The notes beneath the pieces are model-generated. The model saw only the letters and a list, made by a program, of their open reading frames with translations. It made no database searches and was not told the DNA's origin. Shown piece after piece: positions 33,883 through 44,830 of a stretch of 64,000 nucleotides of DNA; positions within the stretch are counted from its first letter, which is position 1; every line of letters starts with the position of its first letter. The stretch lies in assembly GCA_009760855.2 (NCBI GenBank), contig WPIO01000008.1:2472001-2536000 (forward strand), read 5' to 3'. This stretch comes from Cristatella mucedo (taxonomy: Eukaryota; Bryozoa; Phylactolaemata; Cristatellidae). The position numbers were made by a program, and so were the translations under genes.

Positions 33883-35159
33883 GGAAGGGGTGAGGGTGGG
33901 TCATCAACCCAAGTTGATCAACCCAGTTGAGCCAGCCCAAGTTGTCTGACCGGAAGTCTGTCGAAGCACTACAAACTACGCAAGACAAGCGTGAGTTTTC
34001 TTTCTTATCTCCACATGCCGTTTCTGTTTACCGTCGGAGCAGCAGGTCCGTGTGCCACTTTGTCCAGACGGTGGACTTCTTGCCCTCCTCGACACGCGGA
34101 CGACGTGGACCTCGACTTCCTTCGGTCCTTAACAAGGCTCCCTGCTAATCTGCGTCTATTGACAATGGACTGGCGACTAAGTTACTCACGTGCACGAGTA
34201 TGGCCACCTGCGTCATTGGTGGGGGGGAGGCGGGCCACAGCCAATCCCTGCCCCCACGGATCAGCAGCGCAGTCCAACGTATTGTCTTCTACTGGCCCAT
34301 CCGGTGGAGGCCGGTGGCCATTTCAAGATGGGTCGCCGGTGCAACCCATAAACTCCTAGTTGCCCATCCCGGTGGATTCCCAGACCGGATGCACAAGCAA
34401 TGTGGCCTGCTGACCGATCTCTTCAGCAGGCCACATACACGGGTGGCCGTTTCCACGAAAGCGAAGCCGTCGGTGTGCTGCTGACCCCACGATGCGCAGG
34501 CAGCCACCAGGCCTCTCGTTTTGTCGGTCGTCTGCTCTGCCTCCTCCGAGCTGTTCCTCAACCTTGAAGGTCGAGCAGACACGAGCCGAGTGCTGTCAGC
34601 AGCTGGCTGCTTTAGGGCGCTACCTGCTGGTAGAAGGAATTGCAGTCTAACCAAGGCCCAGCATGAGATGTCGCGAGAGGTCGCGAGAGGTCGCGAGAGG
34701 TCGCGAGTCTGAAGGTTAGGCAAGCCGAGCCTGCTGCTGCCGGCCGGAATTCCGACCTACGGGGGGGGGGGGGGGGGATTGTGCTGCCAAGATTGTGCTG
34801 CCAGGATTGCGCTGCCAGGATTGCGCTGCAAATGCGAAAGCGTCTAGTAAGTCTGCAAGTGTCCTCGTCGTTTGATCCATGCACTGGCTGAGCAAAAATA
34901 GCCGATTGGTTGACTGATGTTAATCGCTGCTTCCTGCCACAACTCTTGGCTCCGGCAGACACGTGAGGTGCTTGATTAATTTTGCCCACATGGTGCTCTT
35001 TTCAGCCGGGCTGCACACATGGTAGTGCTTGAACTTCCTCACGTTGCCACTAGTAACAACTGAGACCCCTTCTTGCTAGCAGCAGTGACGGTTCACTTCG
35101 TCCGGTGAGTACTTTGTCTGCAGTTTTCAAGGTCCCACAAAATAATGGGCAGCTCAGCA
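33883..35159. other. No gene recognised; short tandem repeats and a hairpin
   Basis: Contains a perfect 14-bp stem hairpin (34400-34436), a four-unit 10-bp repeat of GTCGCGAGAG (about 34669-34707), a 19-G run (34759-34777) and a four-unit ~15-bp repeat of ATTGTGCTGCCAGG (about 34779-34830). No conserved reading frame was recognised. Confidence 0.4.
34400..34436. other. Perfect 14-bp stem hairpin
   Basis: ATGTGGCCTGCTGA (34400-34413), a 9-nt loop CCGATCTCT, then TCAGCAGGCCACAT (34423-34436). The stem is longer than expected by chance for 64 kb. No flanking element end or RNA family is recognised. Confidence 0.6.
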
Positions 35160-35169
35160 ACTTACTTTG

Positions 35170-35420
35170 CCCTCTCTCTGTCTCTCTATCTCTTTGTCTC
35201 TCTGTCTCTTTGTCTCTCTGCCACTCGGTCTCTTTGTCTCTCTGTCTCTCTGTCTGTCTGTCTCTGTCTGTCTGTCTCTGTCTGTCTGTCTCTGTCTGTC
35301 TGTCTCTGTCTGTCTCTGTCTGTCTCTGTCTGTCTCTGTCTGTCTCTGTCTGTCTCTGTCTCTCTCTGTATCTCTCTGCCTCTCTCTCTCTCTCTCTGTC
35401 TCTCTGTCTCTCTTGCGCTC

Positions 35421-35457
<37 letters not shown>

Positions 35458-35475
35458 ATCTCTCTATCTGCATCG
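35170..35475 (+). repeat. Compound (CT)n/(CTGT)n microsatellite
   Basis: CT-rich array dominated by TCTCTGTC, CTGTCTGT and CTCTGTCTGT motifs. The last part is a TGTC tetranucleotide run (about 35421-35450). Confidence 0.95.
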
Positions 35476-35639
35476 CCCCTCTCTGTCCAGGCCTTTGTCC
35501 TTCCCTCCATACACTGACGTTCAGGCACAGACTTGCGGGCTTTTAATACGTGCTTCCACAGGACACGCCGTTGCTGCTGAAACGAGAATGGAGGAGGGCA
35601 AGCAACCACAGTTCTGAGGAGAGCACGTCGGCTAGCGTA

Positions 35640-35965
35640 GCCGGTCTCATACCTAGCATGTTGTCCCATTGCTCCGCTTAAAGACAGTTGGCGACAGAAG
35701 CTTGAGCTCAGCAGGTCCTAGACTGTGGAACTCGCTTCCACAATTCTTACGCAACGACATCTACTCTCCAACTGCCGACTATGGCACATCTTTTTCAGCG
35801 GTCCTGAACTGCTACTTCTATGCTACTCACTACCTCAACTACTCTCCTAACTCTGCTATGCTTCCCACTTTCTCTTTGTTGCGTGAGACGAAGTCTGTTG
35901 GCTACCGAATGCGTGCCGAAAGCCGCTTAGGCTGTGAGTGCGCTATACAAAACTCTCCTGCGTAA
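35640..35965 (+). mobile_element. LINE-C reverse-transcriptase C-terminal fragment
   Basis: An uninterrupted frame at 35669-35965 reads KTVGDRSLSSAGPRLWNSLP, QFLRNDIYS, SFSAVLNCYFYATHYL, LRETKSVGYRM and ESRLGCECAIQN. The GDR-S-AGPRLWNSLP block is the hallmark C-terminal motif of L2/CR1/Rex1-like LINE proteins. It differs clearly from L2-A (LKSFGDRAFSS-APKTWN), so I call it a separate family, LINE-C. Related fragments lie on the minus strand at 40.76-41.12 kb and 58.17-58.37 kb. The end ...GAGTGCGCTATACAAAACTC is probably its 3' terminus. Confidence 0.8.
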
Positions 35966-36008
35966 CACCCACATGGTCCTTATGACTTTGTGGAGTTACT
36001 GACGGAGA

Positions 36009-37002
36009 TACATTACATTACATGTTAATAATAATAATGCACTTGATAAAGCACCCTCAGAGAACTTAATATCTTTCTAGGCGCTTTACATTTGCTGCAA
36101 AGGGAAATGCAATTGAATGGAAAGTAAAATCATGCTTGAAAAACAAACAAAATTAATAACTGGTTAATTAATAACATGGTTAGGGGTGATATGCACAGGG
36201 TCAGCATGCAAATGTGGTTAGTGGCAGCATGCACAGTGTCAGCACGCATAAGCACGTGAAGGACGAATCACAGGGACCCACTAAATGCTGTCCTAAATAG
36301 GTGTGTTTTTAAGTTCCTTTTAAATGTGGTCAGGTCAGGGGATGTTCTGACGCAGGTCAGGAGGGAGTTCCAGGCTTTGGGAGCATACGAACTAAATGCA
36401 CGGTCTCCAAAGGATATAAGGTTTGTACGAGGTATTTGTAGACTGTTGGATTCCGAAAAGCAGGTGGTACGATACCTGATGGGGGGAGTATATCGGAGAG
36501 ATAGGCTGGAGCCATAGAATGAAGGGACCTAAAAGTGAGCGACAAAACCTTGAAGTCGATCCGTTGCTTGACTGGTAGCCAGTGCAGGTCGGCGAGAAGT
36601 GGTGTGATGTGTCAACTGCAACGCTCACGACAGAGAAGCCTAGCTGCGGAGCTTTGCACCGGCTGCAATCGCCTGATTGCACATGCCGGTAGGCTAGCAA
36701 GCAGTGAGTTACAGAAGTCAAGACGGAATATCACAAATGCAGGGACCAACTTAGACGTGATATCCTCATCTAAACAAGCCCGAATTGTAGCAATGTTATG
36801 TAGCTGAAAGTCGGCAGACTTGATTGTGGAGCTGATATGGTCGTTTAACGAGAGGTCACTTTTGAACATGCCACCTAGATTTCGAGCTGATTCAACAGGA
36901 GATATGCTGGCAGAGCCAATTTTGAAGTCTGCCTTTCCAATTTCTGAATCACACTGGGTTTGCCCATAGCTAGTAAGTTCTATGCATTTGTCGATTTTCA
37001 TG
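36009..37002 (-). mobile_element. L2-A LINE copy, 5'-truncated, minus strand
   Basis: On the plus strand the copy begins with AAT repeats and the inverted tail (TGCACTTGATAAAGCACCCT), runs through the 3' UTR (36.06-36.29 kb), and then the coding end. The minus strand encodes ADFKIGSASISPVESARNLG, GMFKSDLSLNDHISSTIKSA, TSKLVPAFVIFRLDFCNSLL, ASLPACAIRRLQPVQSSAAR and LLCRERCS, the region C-terminal to the reverse-transcriptase palm. A one-base shift separates this from the following HITPLL/LSFRSL part. The catalytic core is missing, so it cannot be autonomous. It aligns with 42.29-43.19 kb over its whole length. Confidence 0.95.
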
Positions 37003-37185
37003 TCGTCACTCGCTGGTCCAGGTCGTAGTCCGTCCCTACACGCTACAGTTCAGCCTTCAGCTTCCGGCTGCTACTTTCGATCTGCCGAAGATCTGCCTGC
37101 AGGATGTAGAATCCTTTCGTCGACCTCACCGCTACAACTGCAACGGCTCGATGGAGGCTCTTCTCGATGGAGAGCTCTTCTCTAC

Positions 37186-37720
<535 letters not shown>

Positions 37721-37735
<15 letters not shown>

Positions 37736-37756
37736 TCTGGCCGACCATCCAGCGAC
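37721..37756 (+). repeat. Inverted-repeat arm, left (36 bp unique core)
   Basis: The 36-bp sequence starting TATCTCAATAGCCGGTCTGG and ending CCAGCGAC is perfectly inverted at 38172-38207. The arms extend further into the flanking CT (left) and GA (right) microsatellites. The ~415 bp between them holds no recognised feature except further CT and CACCCT-rich sequence (37762-37870). Confidence 0.9.
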
Positions 37757-38171
37757 ACAGAATCTCTCTCTCTCTCTATCTCTCTCTCTCTCTATCTTTC
37801 ACCCTCACCCTCTTTCTCTCACACACTCACTCTCCCCCTCTCTCTACCTTTCACCCTCACCCTCTCCTGTGCCATTGTAATCCACTAGCTAGCAGGCTAG
37901 CTAGGAAGAACACCCTGTCCCACGGCTTGTAGACAGCTTGCTGCAGCCGCAGATGGGCTGATCATCGTGTTCAACAGGGTGTATATCATTCCCACATCAA
38001 TCTTGGTGGTGTATGCATTCCATTAGCAGGACTCCCACAGCTCTTATCTGCCCAGCTGCCCACTCTCTCAGAGACTCTCAGACTTGGAGCTCTCAGACTC
38101 CGAGGCACCGACGACTACTACCTTTTTGGTTCCCAGCAGTCTGAGATTCCAGCTCGTGAGGAGGTCATCAG

Positions 38172-38207
38172 GTCGCTGGATGGTCGGCCAGACCGGCTAT
38201 TGAGATA
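38172..38207 (-). repeat. Inverted-repeat arm, right (36 bp unique core)
   Basis: Perfect reverse complement of 37721-37756, immediately followed by AGAGAGGGAGAGAGAG, which is itself the reverse complement of the sequence left of the first arm. The identity of a non-repetitive core excludes explanation by the microsatellites alone. Confidence 0.9.
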
Positions 38208-38209
38208 GA

Positions 38210-38299
<90 letters not shown>

Positions 38300-38332
38300 G
38301 ACAGAAAGAAAGAGAGAGAGAGAGACAGAGAG
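38208..38332 (-). repeat. (GA)n microsatellite
   Basis: GA tract of about 125 bp with GACA and GAAA interruptions near its end, in the opposite strand sense to the CT tract at 37.19-37.74 kb. Confidence 0.96.
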
Positions 38333-38499
38333 TAGGGGCTGATCGGCTCGAAGAGGAGCAAACAGACTGTGAGGGTTTATGTGACCATCATGCTGATCCT
38401 GGGGGCAGGCAGGGGAGGGTAGAAGTGGGAGGGGCAAGCAGCAGCTTCCTGTGCTCCTGCCGTTCTGCTGAGGAGCTTCAACTTAGTGAAGAATTCTAA

Positions 38500-39030
38500 G
38501 CTAGGCTTCGCCACCCTAACTGTTGCAGCTACCACATTGCACTAATTCTCACCGACCTTCGCTGGCTGCCCATCAAGCTGAACGTCGACTTCAAGGTCAC
38601 ATACCTTTGGGTCCACTCCTTCTCTCGCTCCATCATAGCTATCCGAACTACTTCTCAATCAGGCTAAGCATTGTACCACCAGCTCTTCTGATTCAAGTAA
38701 TTTAGTCGTGCCTCTAACCAGCCTCAAAATCGTTGGAGATCGCACCTTTAGTTCGTATGCTCCCAAAGCCTGAAGCTCACTCCTGAGTGGCGTCACGACA
38801 TCCTCGACTTGACATTTAAAAAAGAATCTAAAAATCCGCATTTTCCTCATAGCACTTTCGGGTCCATGTGAGTTGCCCTTCGTGTTATTACGGGTGGTGA
38901 CACTGGTGGCATGGGTTAGCACTAGCCAATTGATTCATGCTTCTTATGCAGCAAATGCACAGTGTGGCCTAGAAATGAGAGATCTACTTCTCTGAGGGTG
39001 CTTAAATGCAAATGCATTACTACTATCGGC
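38500..39030 (+). mobile_element. Diverged L2-type LINE fragment, plus strand
   Basis: Broken translation follows the L2 C-terminus: ILTDLRWLPIKLNVDFKVT (counterpart of HITPLL-LHWLPVKQRIDFKV in L2-A), then HLWVHSF, PALLIQVI, LVVPLTSLKIVGDRTFSSYA and PKA-SSLL, then a shortened 3' UTR with AGCAAATGCACAGTGTGGCC, TAGAAATGAGAGATC, TTCTCTGAGGGTGCTTAAAT and ATTACTACT. All the parts occur in order but with many substitutions and stops. This copy is much older than the 41.46 kb element and resembles the 59.7 kb copy (shared SSDSSNLVVPL-type sequence). Confidence 0.85.
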
Positions 39031-39280
39031 ACACAGCTCGAACAGTGCAGCAATACAGGGCCGCAAGGTCAGTGAACGCAGCCTGTGATTGATGCAATGT
39101 GAGTTACTTTTTAGCTCCGGTTTAGTTAACTCCACTTTTAGGTAATCTGTTATATCCTCACCCTGTCCTGTCATCAGATGTCTGTGTGATAACCAATTTA
39201 TTCTTGCAAAACTGGGCAATTTAAATAGAATAGTTCAGCCGAAGGTGGTAGCCCAACTAATTCCTCATCGCTTAAGCACG

Positions 39281-39522
39281 GAGACAGCCAACTTTCTGCT
39301 ACAAGCATAGCCAGCCGGCAGCTGCTTATATTTATTTACATACAATAAAAACGTTTTGATATATCTTTTTGGTTTATGGTTAAGGATTTGGGGTTTATAG
39401 TTTAGCCTTTAGGGTTTAGGATGCAGGATTCAGAGTTTAGCATGTACAATTTACAGACGCTGGCTACCAGTTTGAACTTTCTACTATGAGCACAGTGTCC
39501 TTAGCAGAAAGTTGGCTGTCTC
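39281..39522. mobile_element. Second member of the MITE family
   Basis: Left end GAGACAGCCAACTTTCTGCT (39281-39300) is inverted at the right end (AGCAGAAAGTTGGCTGTCTC, 39503-39522). Inside, GCCAGC, TTATATTTATTTACAT and AATAAAAACG on the left, and CTGGCTACCAG, TTGAAC and CTACTATGAGCACAGTG on the right, match the termini of the 4.43 kb element. The left arm has lost about 35 bp relative to the right arm. A heptamer array fills the centre (39371-39440). No open frame of note. Confidence 0.75.
39371..39440 (+). repeat. Ten heptamers of GGTTTAG type inside the MITE
   Basis: In exact 7-bp register: GGTTTAT, GGTTAAG, GATTTGG, GGTTTAT, AGTTTAG, CCTTTAG, GGTTTAG, GATGCAG, GATTCAG, AGTTTAG. The consensus GGTTTAG is a rotation of TTTAGGG. 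It is degenerate and internal to a transposable element, so it is not evidence of a telomere. Confidence 0.75.
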
Positions 39523-39870
39523 TATTCGACATATTATTAGTTGGGTAGCCACTACCACAACTCATTGTCAAAGTGTTTGTTAATGTTAATTGTTATTAAT
39601 TAAATATTAAATTAATTAATTGTTAATTTTAGTGTCCGTTAATGTTTCATTGTTAACTCATTTTTTATTGTTTGCTCATTGATGAATCATTACTTAATAA
39701 CCTGTCTGTTTTTTCGGAAATGTCATTTTCTAGCCAGTTAAATGGTTCGAACATTATCAAAGTAATTTGCGACTGAGTTTATGAAGGCATTACAAGTTAA
39801 TGACCAAACACATGTTCAAAGAATATTTTATTGCTATGTATCTTTGTTTGCAGCATGTGTAAAAAAACCT

Positions 39871-39998
39871 AGAGCTGGTTTGGTCCAGCGGATAAGGTGC
39901 TCGCCCCGACCAAGGTCTGGCTGAGGTCGTGGGCTCGAGCCCCGAGGCATATGTAAAGCGCCTGAGTAGAGATTAAGTTCTCTTGGGGTGCTATATAA

Positions 39999-40014
<16 letters not shown>
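39871..40014 (+). mobile_element. SINE-1, best-preserved copy
   Basis: Starts AGAGCTGGTTTGGTCCAGCG, GATAAGGTGCTCGCCCC (A-box region), then GACCAAGGTCTGGCTGAGGT, CGTGGGCTCGAGCCCCGAGG (B box), CATATGTAAAGCGCCTGAGT, AGAGATTAAGTTCTCTTGGG and GTGCTATATAAATGAATTAT. The first ~90 bp are tRNA-like. The last ~55 bp correspond to the L2-A 3' end (GTAAAGCGCCTAGAAAGAGA, TTAAGTTCTCTGAGGGCGCT). This gives the classic tRNA-derived SINE plan with a tail borrowed from its partner LINE. It is noncoding. Confidence 0.9.
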
Positions 40015-41125
<1,111 letters not shown>

Positions 41126-41159
41126 GAGCCAAGCTAGTTTAGGACTGCTTACCACGGCT

Positions 41160-41398
41160 AATGATCTAACCAGCTCGCCTGTTCTGTCCCGGCTGGACTT
41201 CTGTAATTCTGCTGGGCTACCGAGAAAACCACCAGGCCTCTGCAGCCGTTGATGAATATGGCCACCAGGGCGGTCGAAAAATTCCAGAAGGGTGTATAAG
41301 CCATTTTTGTTCCTCTGCTGAAGGAGCTTCGACTGCTCCTAGTTGATCAACTGATACAGAGCAAAACGCTCACTCTGATCCATATGGCCTTCCATAAT
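41160..41398 (+). mobile_element. LINE-B reverse-transcriptase fragment, plus strand
   Basis: Frames give LSRLDFCNSAGLPRKP, QPLMNMATRAVEKF and LLKELRLLLVDQLIQSKTLT, LIHMAFHN, matching the order SRLDYCNSLL-GLP, RPLQ-VLNAAAR, PLLKELHWLPV-QRI-YK, LTLTYKALHN of L2/CR1-like proteins. The sequence is broken into three frames. It ends exactly where an AAT repeat and an inverted L2-A tail begin. An inverted copy of its last ~80 bp lies at 43290-43372. Confidence 0.7.
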
Positions 41399-41462
41399 AA
41401 TAATATTAATAATGATAATAATCTACTTGATAAAGCCCACTCAGAGAACTAAATCTCTTTAT
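41399..41462 (-). repeat. Solo L2-A tail, inverted, abutting the LINE
   Basis: AAT repeats, then CTACTTGATAAAGCCCACTC, AGAGAACTAAATCTCTTTAT is the L2-A 3' end in reverse orientation. It joins straight onto plus-strand reverse-transcriptase sequence, so the first ~18 codons of the open frame starting at 41412 are antisense tail and not part of the enzyme. Confidence 0.85.
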
Positions 41463-43196
41463 ATTCCCACTGTCCTGCTCCTACATTGCATTGATCTGCT
41501 GCTGCCATGCATAACTAACATCATTAATATGACATTAGCCTCAGGTCATGTCCCAGCACCTTTCAAAAAAGCTGTAGTCAGGCCACGTCTCAAGAAATCG
41601 ACACTAGACCAAGAGAACTTAAGCAACTACCGCCCAGTCTCCCTTCTACCATTCCTATCAAAGACACAGGAACGGGTCGTGGCAGACCAGCTGAACTCAT
41701 ATATCGAAACCTCACACCTTGCTAGTAAGTTCCAGTCTGGCTTTAGAGCTAATCACTCCACAGAGTCAGCATTGCTTCGGGTATACAACGACCTACTTAG
41801 GAATGCAGACATGGGTAAAGTGTCTCTGCTTATTTTGCTCGATCTTTCGGCAGCCTTTGATACTATCGATCACAAAGTTCTTCTAGAGCGCCTCTCATCT
41901 AGCCTGGGCGTCACTGGCACTGCTCTGCAATGGTTCAGGTCCTATCTCAGTGGGAGACTCCAGAGTATTGACGTGAATGGACAAAGATCATCTGAGGTAC
42001 CTCTGAAATATGGGGTACCTCAGGGCTCCGTGCTAGGTCCGGTTCTGTTCACGGTTTATACTCTCCCTCTTGCTGATGTGATTGCCAAGCACAATATAGG
42101 CTTTCACTTTTTTTGCAGATGACACGCAGTTGTACCTTTGCTTTGATGTCACCCAGCCTTCGAGCACCTCAAATTCTTTCAACTCAACTGCTGCACGCAT
42201 TGATGACATCCGCACATGGATGACAGCAAATTTTCTAAAACTAAACGATGATATAACCAACTTACTAGTTATGGGCAAACCCAGTGTGATTCACAAATTG
42301 GAAAGGCTGACGCTCAAAATTGGTTCTGCCAGCATATCTCCTGTTGAATCAGCTCGAAATCTAGGTGTCATGTTCTAAAGCGACCTCTCGTTAGACGACC
42401 ACATCAACTCCACAGTCAAATCTGCCTACTTTCAGCTTCATAACATTGCTAAAATTTGGGCTTGTTTAGATAAAGATACCACGTCCAAGTTGGTCCGTGC
42501 ATTTGTTACATCCCGTCTCGACTTCTGCAACTCACTGCTCACTGGCCTACCGGCATGTGCGATCAGGCGATTGCAGCTGGTGCAAAACTCTGCAGCTAGG
42601 CTTCTCTGTAGTGAGCGTCGCAGTTGACACATCACACCACTTCTCGCCAACCTGCACTGGCTACCAGTCAAGCAACGAATTGACTTCAAGGTTTTGTCGC
42701 TCACTTTTAGGTCACTTCATTCTTTGGCTCCAGCCTATCTCTCAGATATCTCCCACACCAGTCCAAGCGTCGTACCACCCGCTTTTCGGAATCCAACAGT
42801 CTACCAATACCTCGTATAAACCTCAAATCCTTTGGAGACCGTGCATTTAGTTGTATGCTCCCAAAACCTGGAACTCGCTCTCGACTTGAGTCAGAACATC
42901 CCCTGACTTGACCACATTTAAAAAGAGCTTAAAAACACCTATTTAGGACAGCATTCAGTGGGTCCCTGTGATTCGTCCTTCATGTGCTTATGCGTGCTGA
43001 CACTGTCCATGCTACTACTAACCAAATTTGCATGCTGACCCTGTGCATATCACCCTAACCATGTTATTCATGTTGTTTGTCAAGCATGATATTACTCACC
43101 ATTCGATCGCGTTTCCCTTTGCAGCAAATGTAAAGCGCCTAGAAAGAGATTGAGTTCTCCGAGGGCACTTTATCAAGTGCATTATTATTATTATTA
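41463..43196 (+). mobile_element. L2-A LINE: best-preserved reverse transcriptase, 5'-truncated and disabled
   Basis: Encodes the reverse transcriptase of an L2/CR1-clade non-LTR retrotransposon, which copies its own RNA at a nicked chromosomal target. In frame from about 41466: TNIINMTLASGHVPAPFKKA; SNYRPVSLLPFLSK (about 41622-41665); FQSGFRANHSTESALLR (about 41733-41780); LLILLDLSAAFDTIDHK (about 41826-41876, catalytic Asp in LDLSAAFD); YGVPQGSVLGPVLF (about 42009-42050); and FADDTQLYL with the catalytic ADD box at about 42115-42123. The core is cut by one extra T in a T7 run (42108-42114) just before ADD. A stop follows at 42376 (GVMF-stop-SDLSL, Lys in the 36.6 kb copy), another within RRS-stop-HITPLL (Cys in the 44.5 kb copy), and a further frame change near 42819. 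The C-terminal block SRLDFCNSLLTGLPACAIRR and the 3' UTR plus tail (to 43196, ATT repeats) are complete. The endonuclease and 5' end are absent. Confidence 0.95.
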
Positions 43197-43197
43197 T

Positions 43198-43288
43198 CTA
43201 GGCGCTTTGTAGCAAGTGTAAAGCACTTGTAAAGAGACTGAGTTCTCTGAGGGCACTTTATCAAGTGTATTATTATTATTATTATTAT
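43198..43288 (+). repeat. Second, tandem L2-A tail
   Basis: CTAGGCGCTTTGTAGCAAGT, GTAAAGCACTTGTAAAGAGA, CTGAGTTCTCTGAGGGCACT, TTATCAAGTGTATT and ATT repeats. It repeats the terminal ~75 bp of L2-A directly after the complete tail of the preceding element, with several substitutions, so it is a separate, older tail rather than a slippage product. Confidence 0.85.
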
Positions 43289-43930
43289 GGAGGGCCGTAT
43301 GGGTCAGAGTGAGCGTTTTGCTCTGTATCATTTGATCAACTAGGAGCAGTAGAAGCTCCTTCCACAAAACACGGACACCACAAGATACGGACTGACCACG
43401 ATCGGATAAGTAAGAATCGAACCACACCCAAGTCTCATCTGCCTTTAGACTAATCTTCATTCTCAATCTTTCAAGTAATGTATCGCGATCGAGAATGTCA
43501 AACGCCACTGATAGACCAAGAAGGATCAGGGCAGTGGATTTTACCACCTTCGCTCCAGCCTAGAATGTCGTTGGTCAAACAGAGGAGACCAGTTTCAGAG
43601 GACTGGTGTCGCTTGAATCTGGACTGATATTTTTCTGACAATTCATTCTTGTCAATGTCTCCCGAAAGCTGCATAGTAGCAATCCTGTCAAGAGTCTTGG
43701 AAAAAGGAAGAAAGGAGACTGGGCAATAGTTTGCTAGGGACCTCAGAGTCCAATACCGGTTTTTAAGTATTGGTCGAATGGTGGCCCATTTGACCGACTT
43801 TGAGACAAGCCCTTTATACAAAAAAGCATGAAAACCTGAGATACGGTGGGGTAAGTTACTCCACCACTGAAGAACAAAGAGGGCAGGGTTTGCACGTCAT
43901 GCCTCCAGGTCAAAGCCTACGGGGAGGATA
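43289..43930 (-). mobile_element. LINE-B reverse-transcriptase fragment, minus strand
   Basis: The minus strand reads GLVSKSVKWATIRPILKN, SLANYCPVSFLPFSKTLDRI, ATMQLSGDIDKNELSEKYQS, RFKRHQSSETGLLCLTNDIL, then (shifted) GGKSTALILLGLSVAFDILD, RDTLLERLRMKISLKADETW, VWFDSYLSDRGQSVSCG. It then jumps to LWKELLLLLVDQMIQSKTLT, LTHTALHN. These are the palm motifs of an L2/CR1-type enzyme with Asp-to-Gly at the first catalytic site (LLGLSVAFD) and an internal deletion that removed the ADD box. It mirrors the plus-strand LINE-B fragment at 41.16-41.40 kb. Confidence 0.85.
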
Positions 43931-44668
43931 ATAATAATAATAATACATTTGATGTAGCAACCTCAGAGAATGCAATCTTTCTAGACACTTTGCATTTGCT
44001 GCAAAGGAAGCACGATCGAATGGTTAGTGGTAGCATGCTCAATAAACACCAAGAATAGCATGATTAGGGGTGGCATGCACAGGGTCAGCATGCAAGTGTG
44101 GTTAGTGGCAGCATGCACAGTGTCAGCATGGGTAAGCACATAAAGGACGAATCACTGGGACCTAGTAAATGCTGTGATAAATATATGCATTTTTAGTTTC
44201 TTTTTAAATGTGGTCAAGTCAGGAGATGTCATGACCCAAGCTAGAAGTGAGTTCCAGGCTTTGGGAGCATACAAACTAAAGGTAAAGTCTCCAAAGGATT
44301 TGAGGTTTTTACACGAATTATAGGTCAACGGTTAGATTCCGGAAAGCAGGTGATACGATGCTTAGTCCATTGAGGGAGTAGATGTGATAGGTAGGCTGGA
44401 GCCAAATAATGAAGAGACCGAAAAGTGAGTGACACAACCTTGAAGTCGATGCGTTGCTTGATTGGGAGGCCGTGCAAGTCGGTGAGAAGTGGTGTGATGT
44501 GGCAACTGCGATGCTCACGACAGAGAAGCCTAGCTGTGGAGTTTTGCACCAGCTGTAAGTGCCTGATTGCACAGGCTGGTAGGCCAGCAAACAGTGAGTT
44601 ACAGAAGTCAAGACAGGATGTCACAAATGCATGGACCAATTTAGATGTGGTATCCCTGTCTAAACAAG
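43927..44668 (-). mobile_element. L2-A LINE fragment, minus strand
   Basis: AAT repeats, an altered inverted tail (ACATTTGATGTAGCAACCTC), the 3' UTR (43.99-44.20 kb), then coding sequence. The minus strand gives AFVTSCLDFCNSLFAGLPAC, AIRHLQLVQNSTARLLCREH, RSCHITPLLTDLHGLPIKQR, IDFKVVSLTFRSLHYLAPAY, LSHLLPQ in one frame. This copy preserves the RSCHIT and LPIKQR junctions that are interrupted in the 41.46 kb copy. It ends at TCTAAACAAG, exactly where SINE-2 begins. Confidence 0.93.
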
Positions 44669-44830
44669 ATGCTTGAACTTCACGACCCTTCAGGTCGTGA
44701 GTGCGAGTCCTACTGCAGTGCTGCCATTTTTGCCCACAGTAATCAGCAGTGACAGCCTTACGGCTCTTCTGCTGATATATAAATGAGGCCGTTAAATCGG
44801 CTAGCCTTTACTCTAGTTTTACTTTATGCC
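44669..44830 (+). mobile_element. SINE-2 copy, plus strand
   Basis: GATGCTTGAACTTCACGACC, CTTCAGGTCGTGAGTGCGAG, TCCTACTGCAGTGCTGCC, TTTGCCCACAG, CAGCAGTGACAGCC, TTACGGCTCTTCTGCTGATA, TATAAATGAGGCCGTTAAAT, CGGCTAGCC. B box is AGTGCGAGTCC. The central block and terminal GGCTCTTCTGCTGATATA, AAATGAGG.CGTTAAATC.GCTAG are shared with the copies at 45.97 and 49.28 kb. The tail does not resemble the L2-A end, so a different LINE would have to mobilise it. Confidence 0.78.

Noticed and set aside
39371-39440. Interstitial telomere
   Set aside because: The heptamers are degenerate, only about 70 bp long, and sit inside an inverted-repeat element that also occurs at 4.4 kb, so the element explains them.
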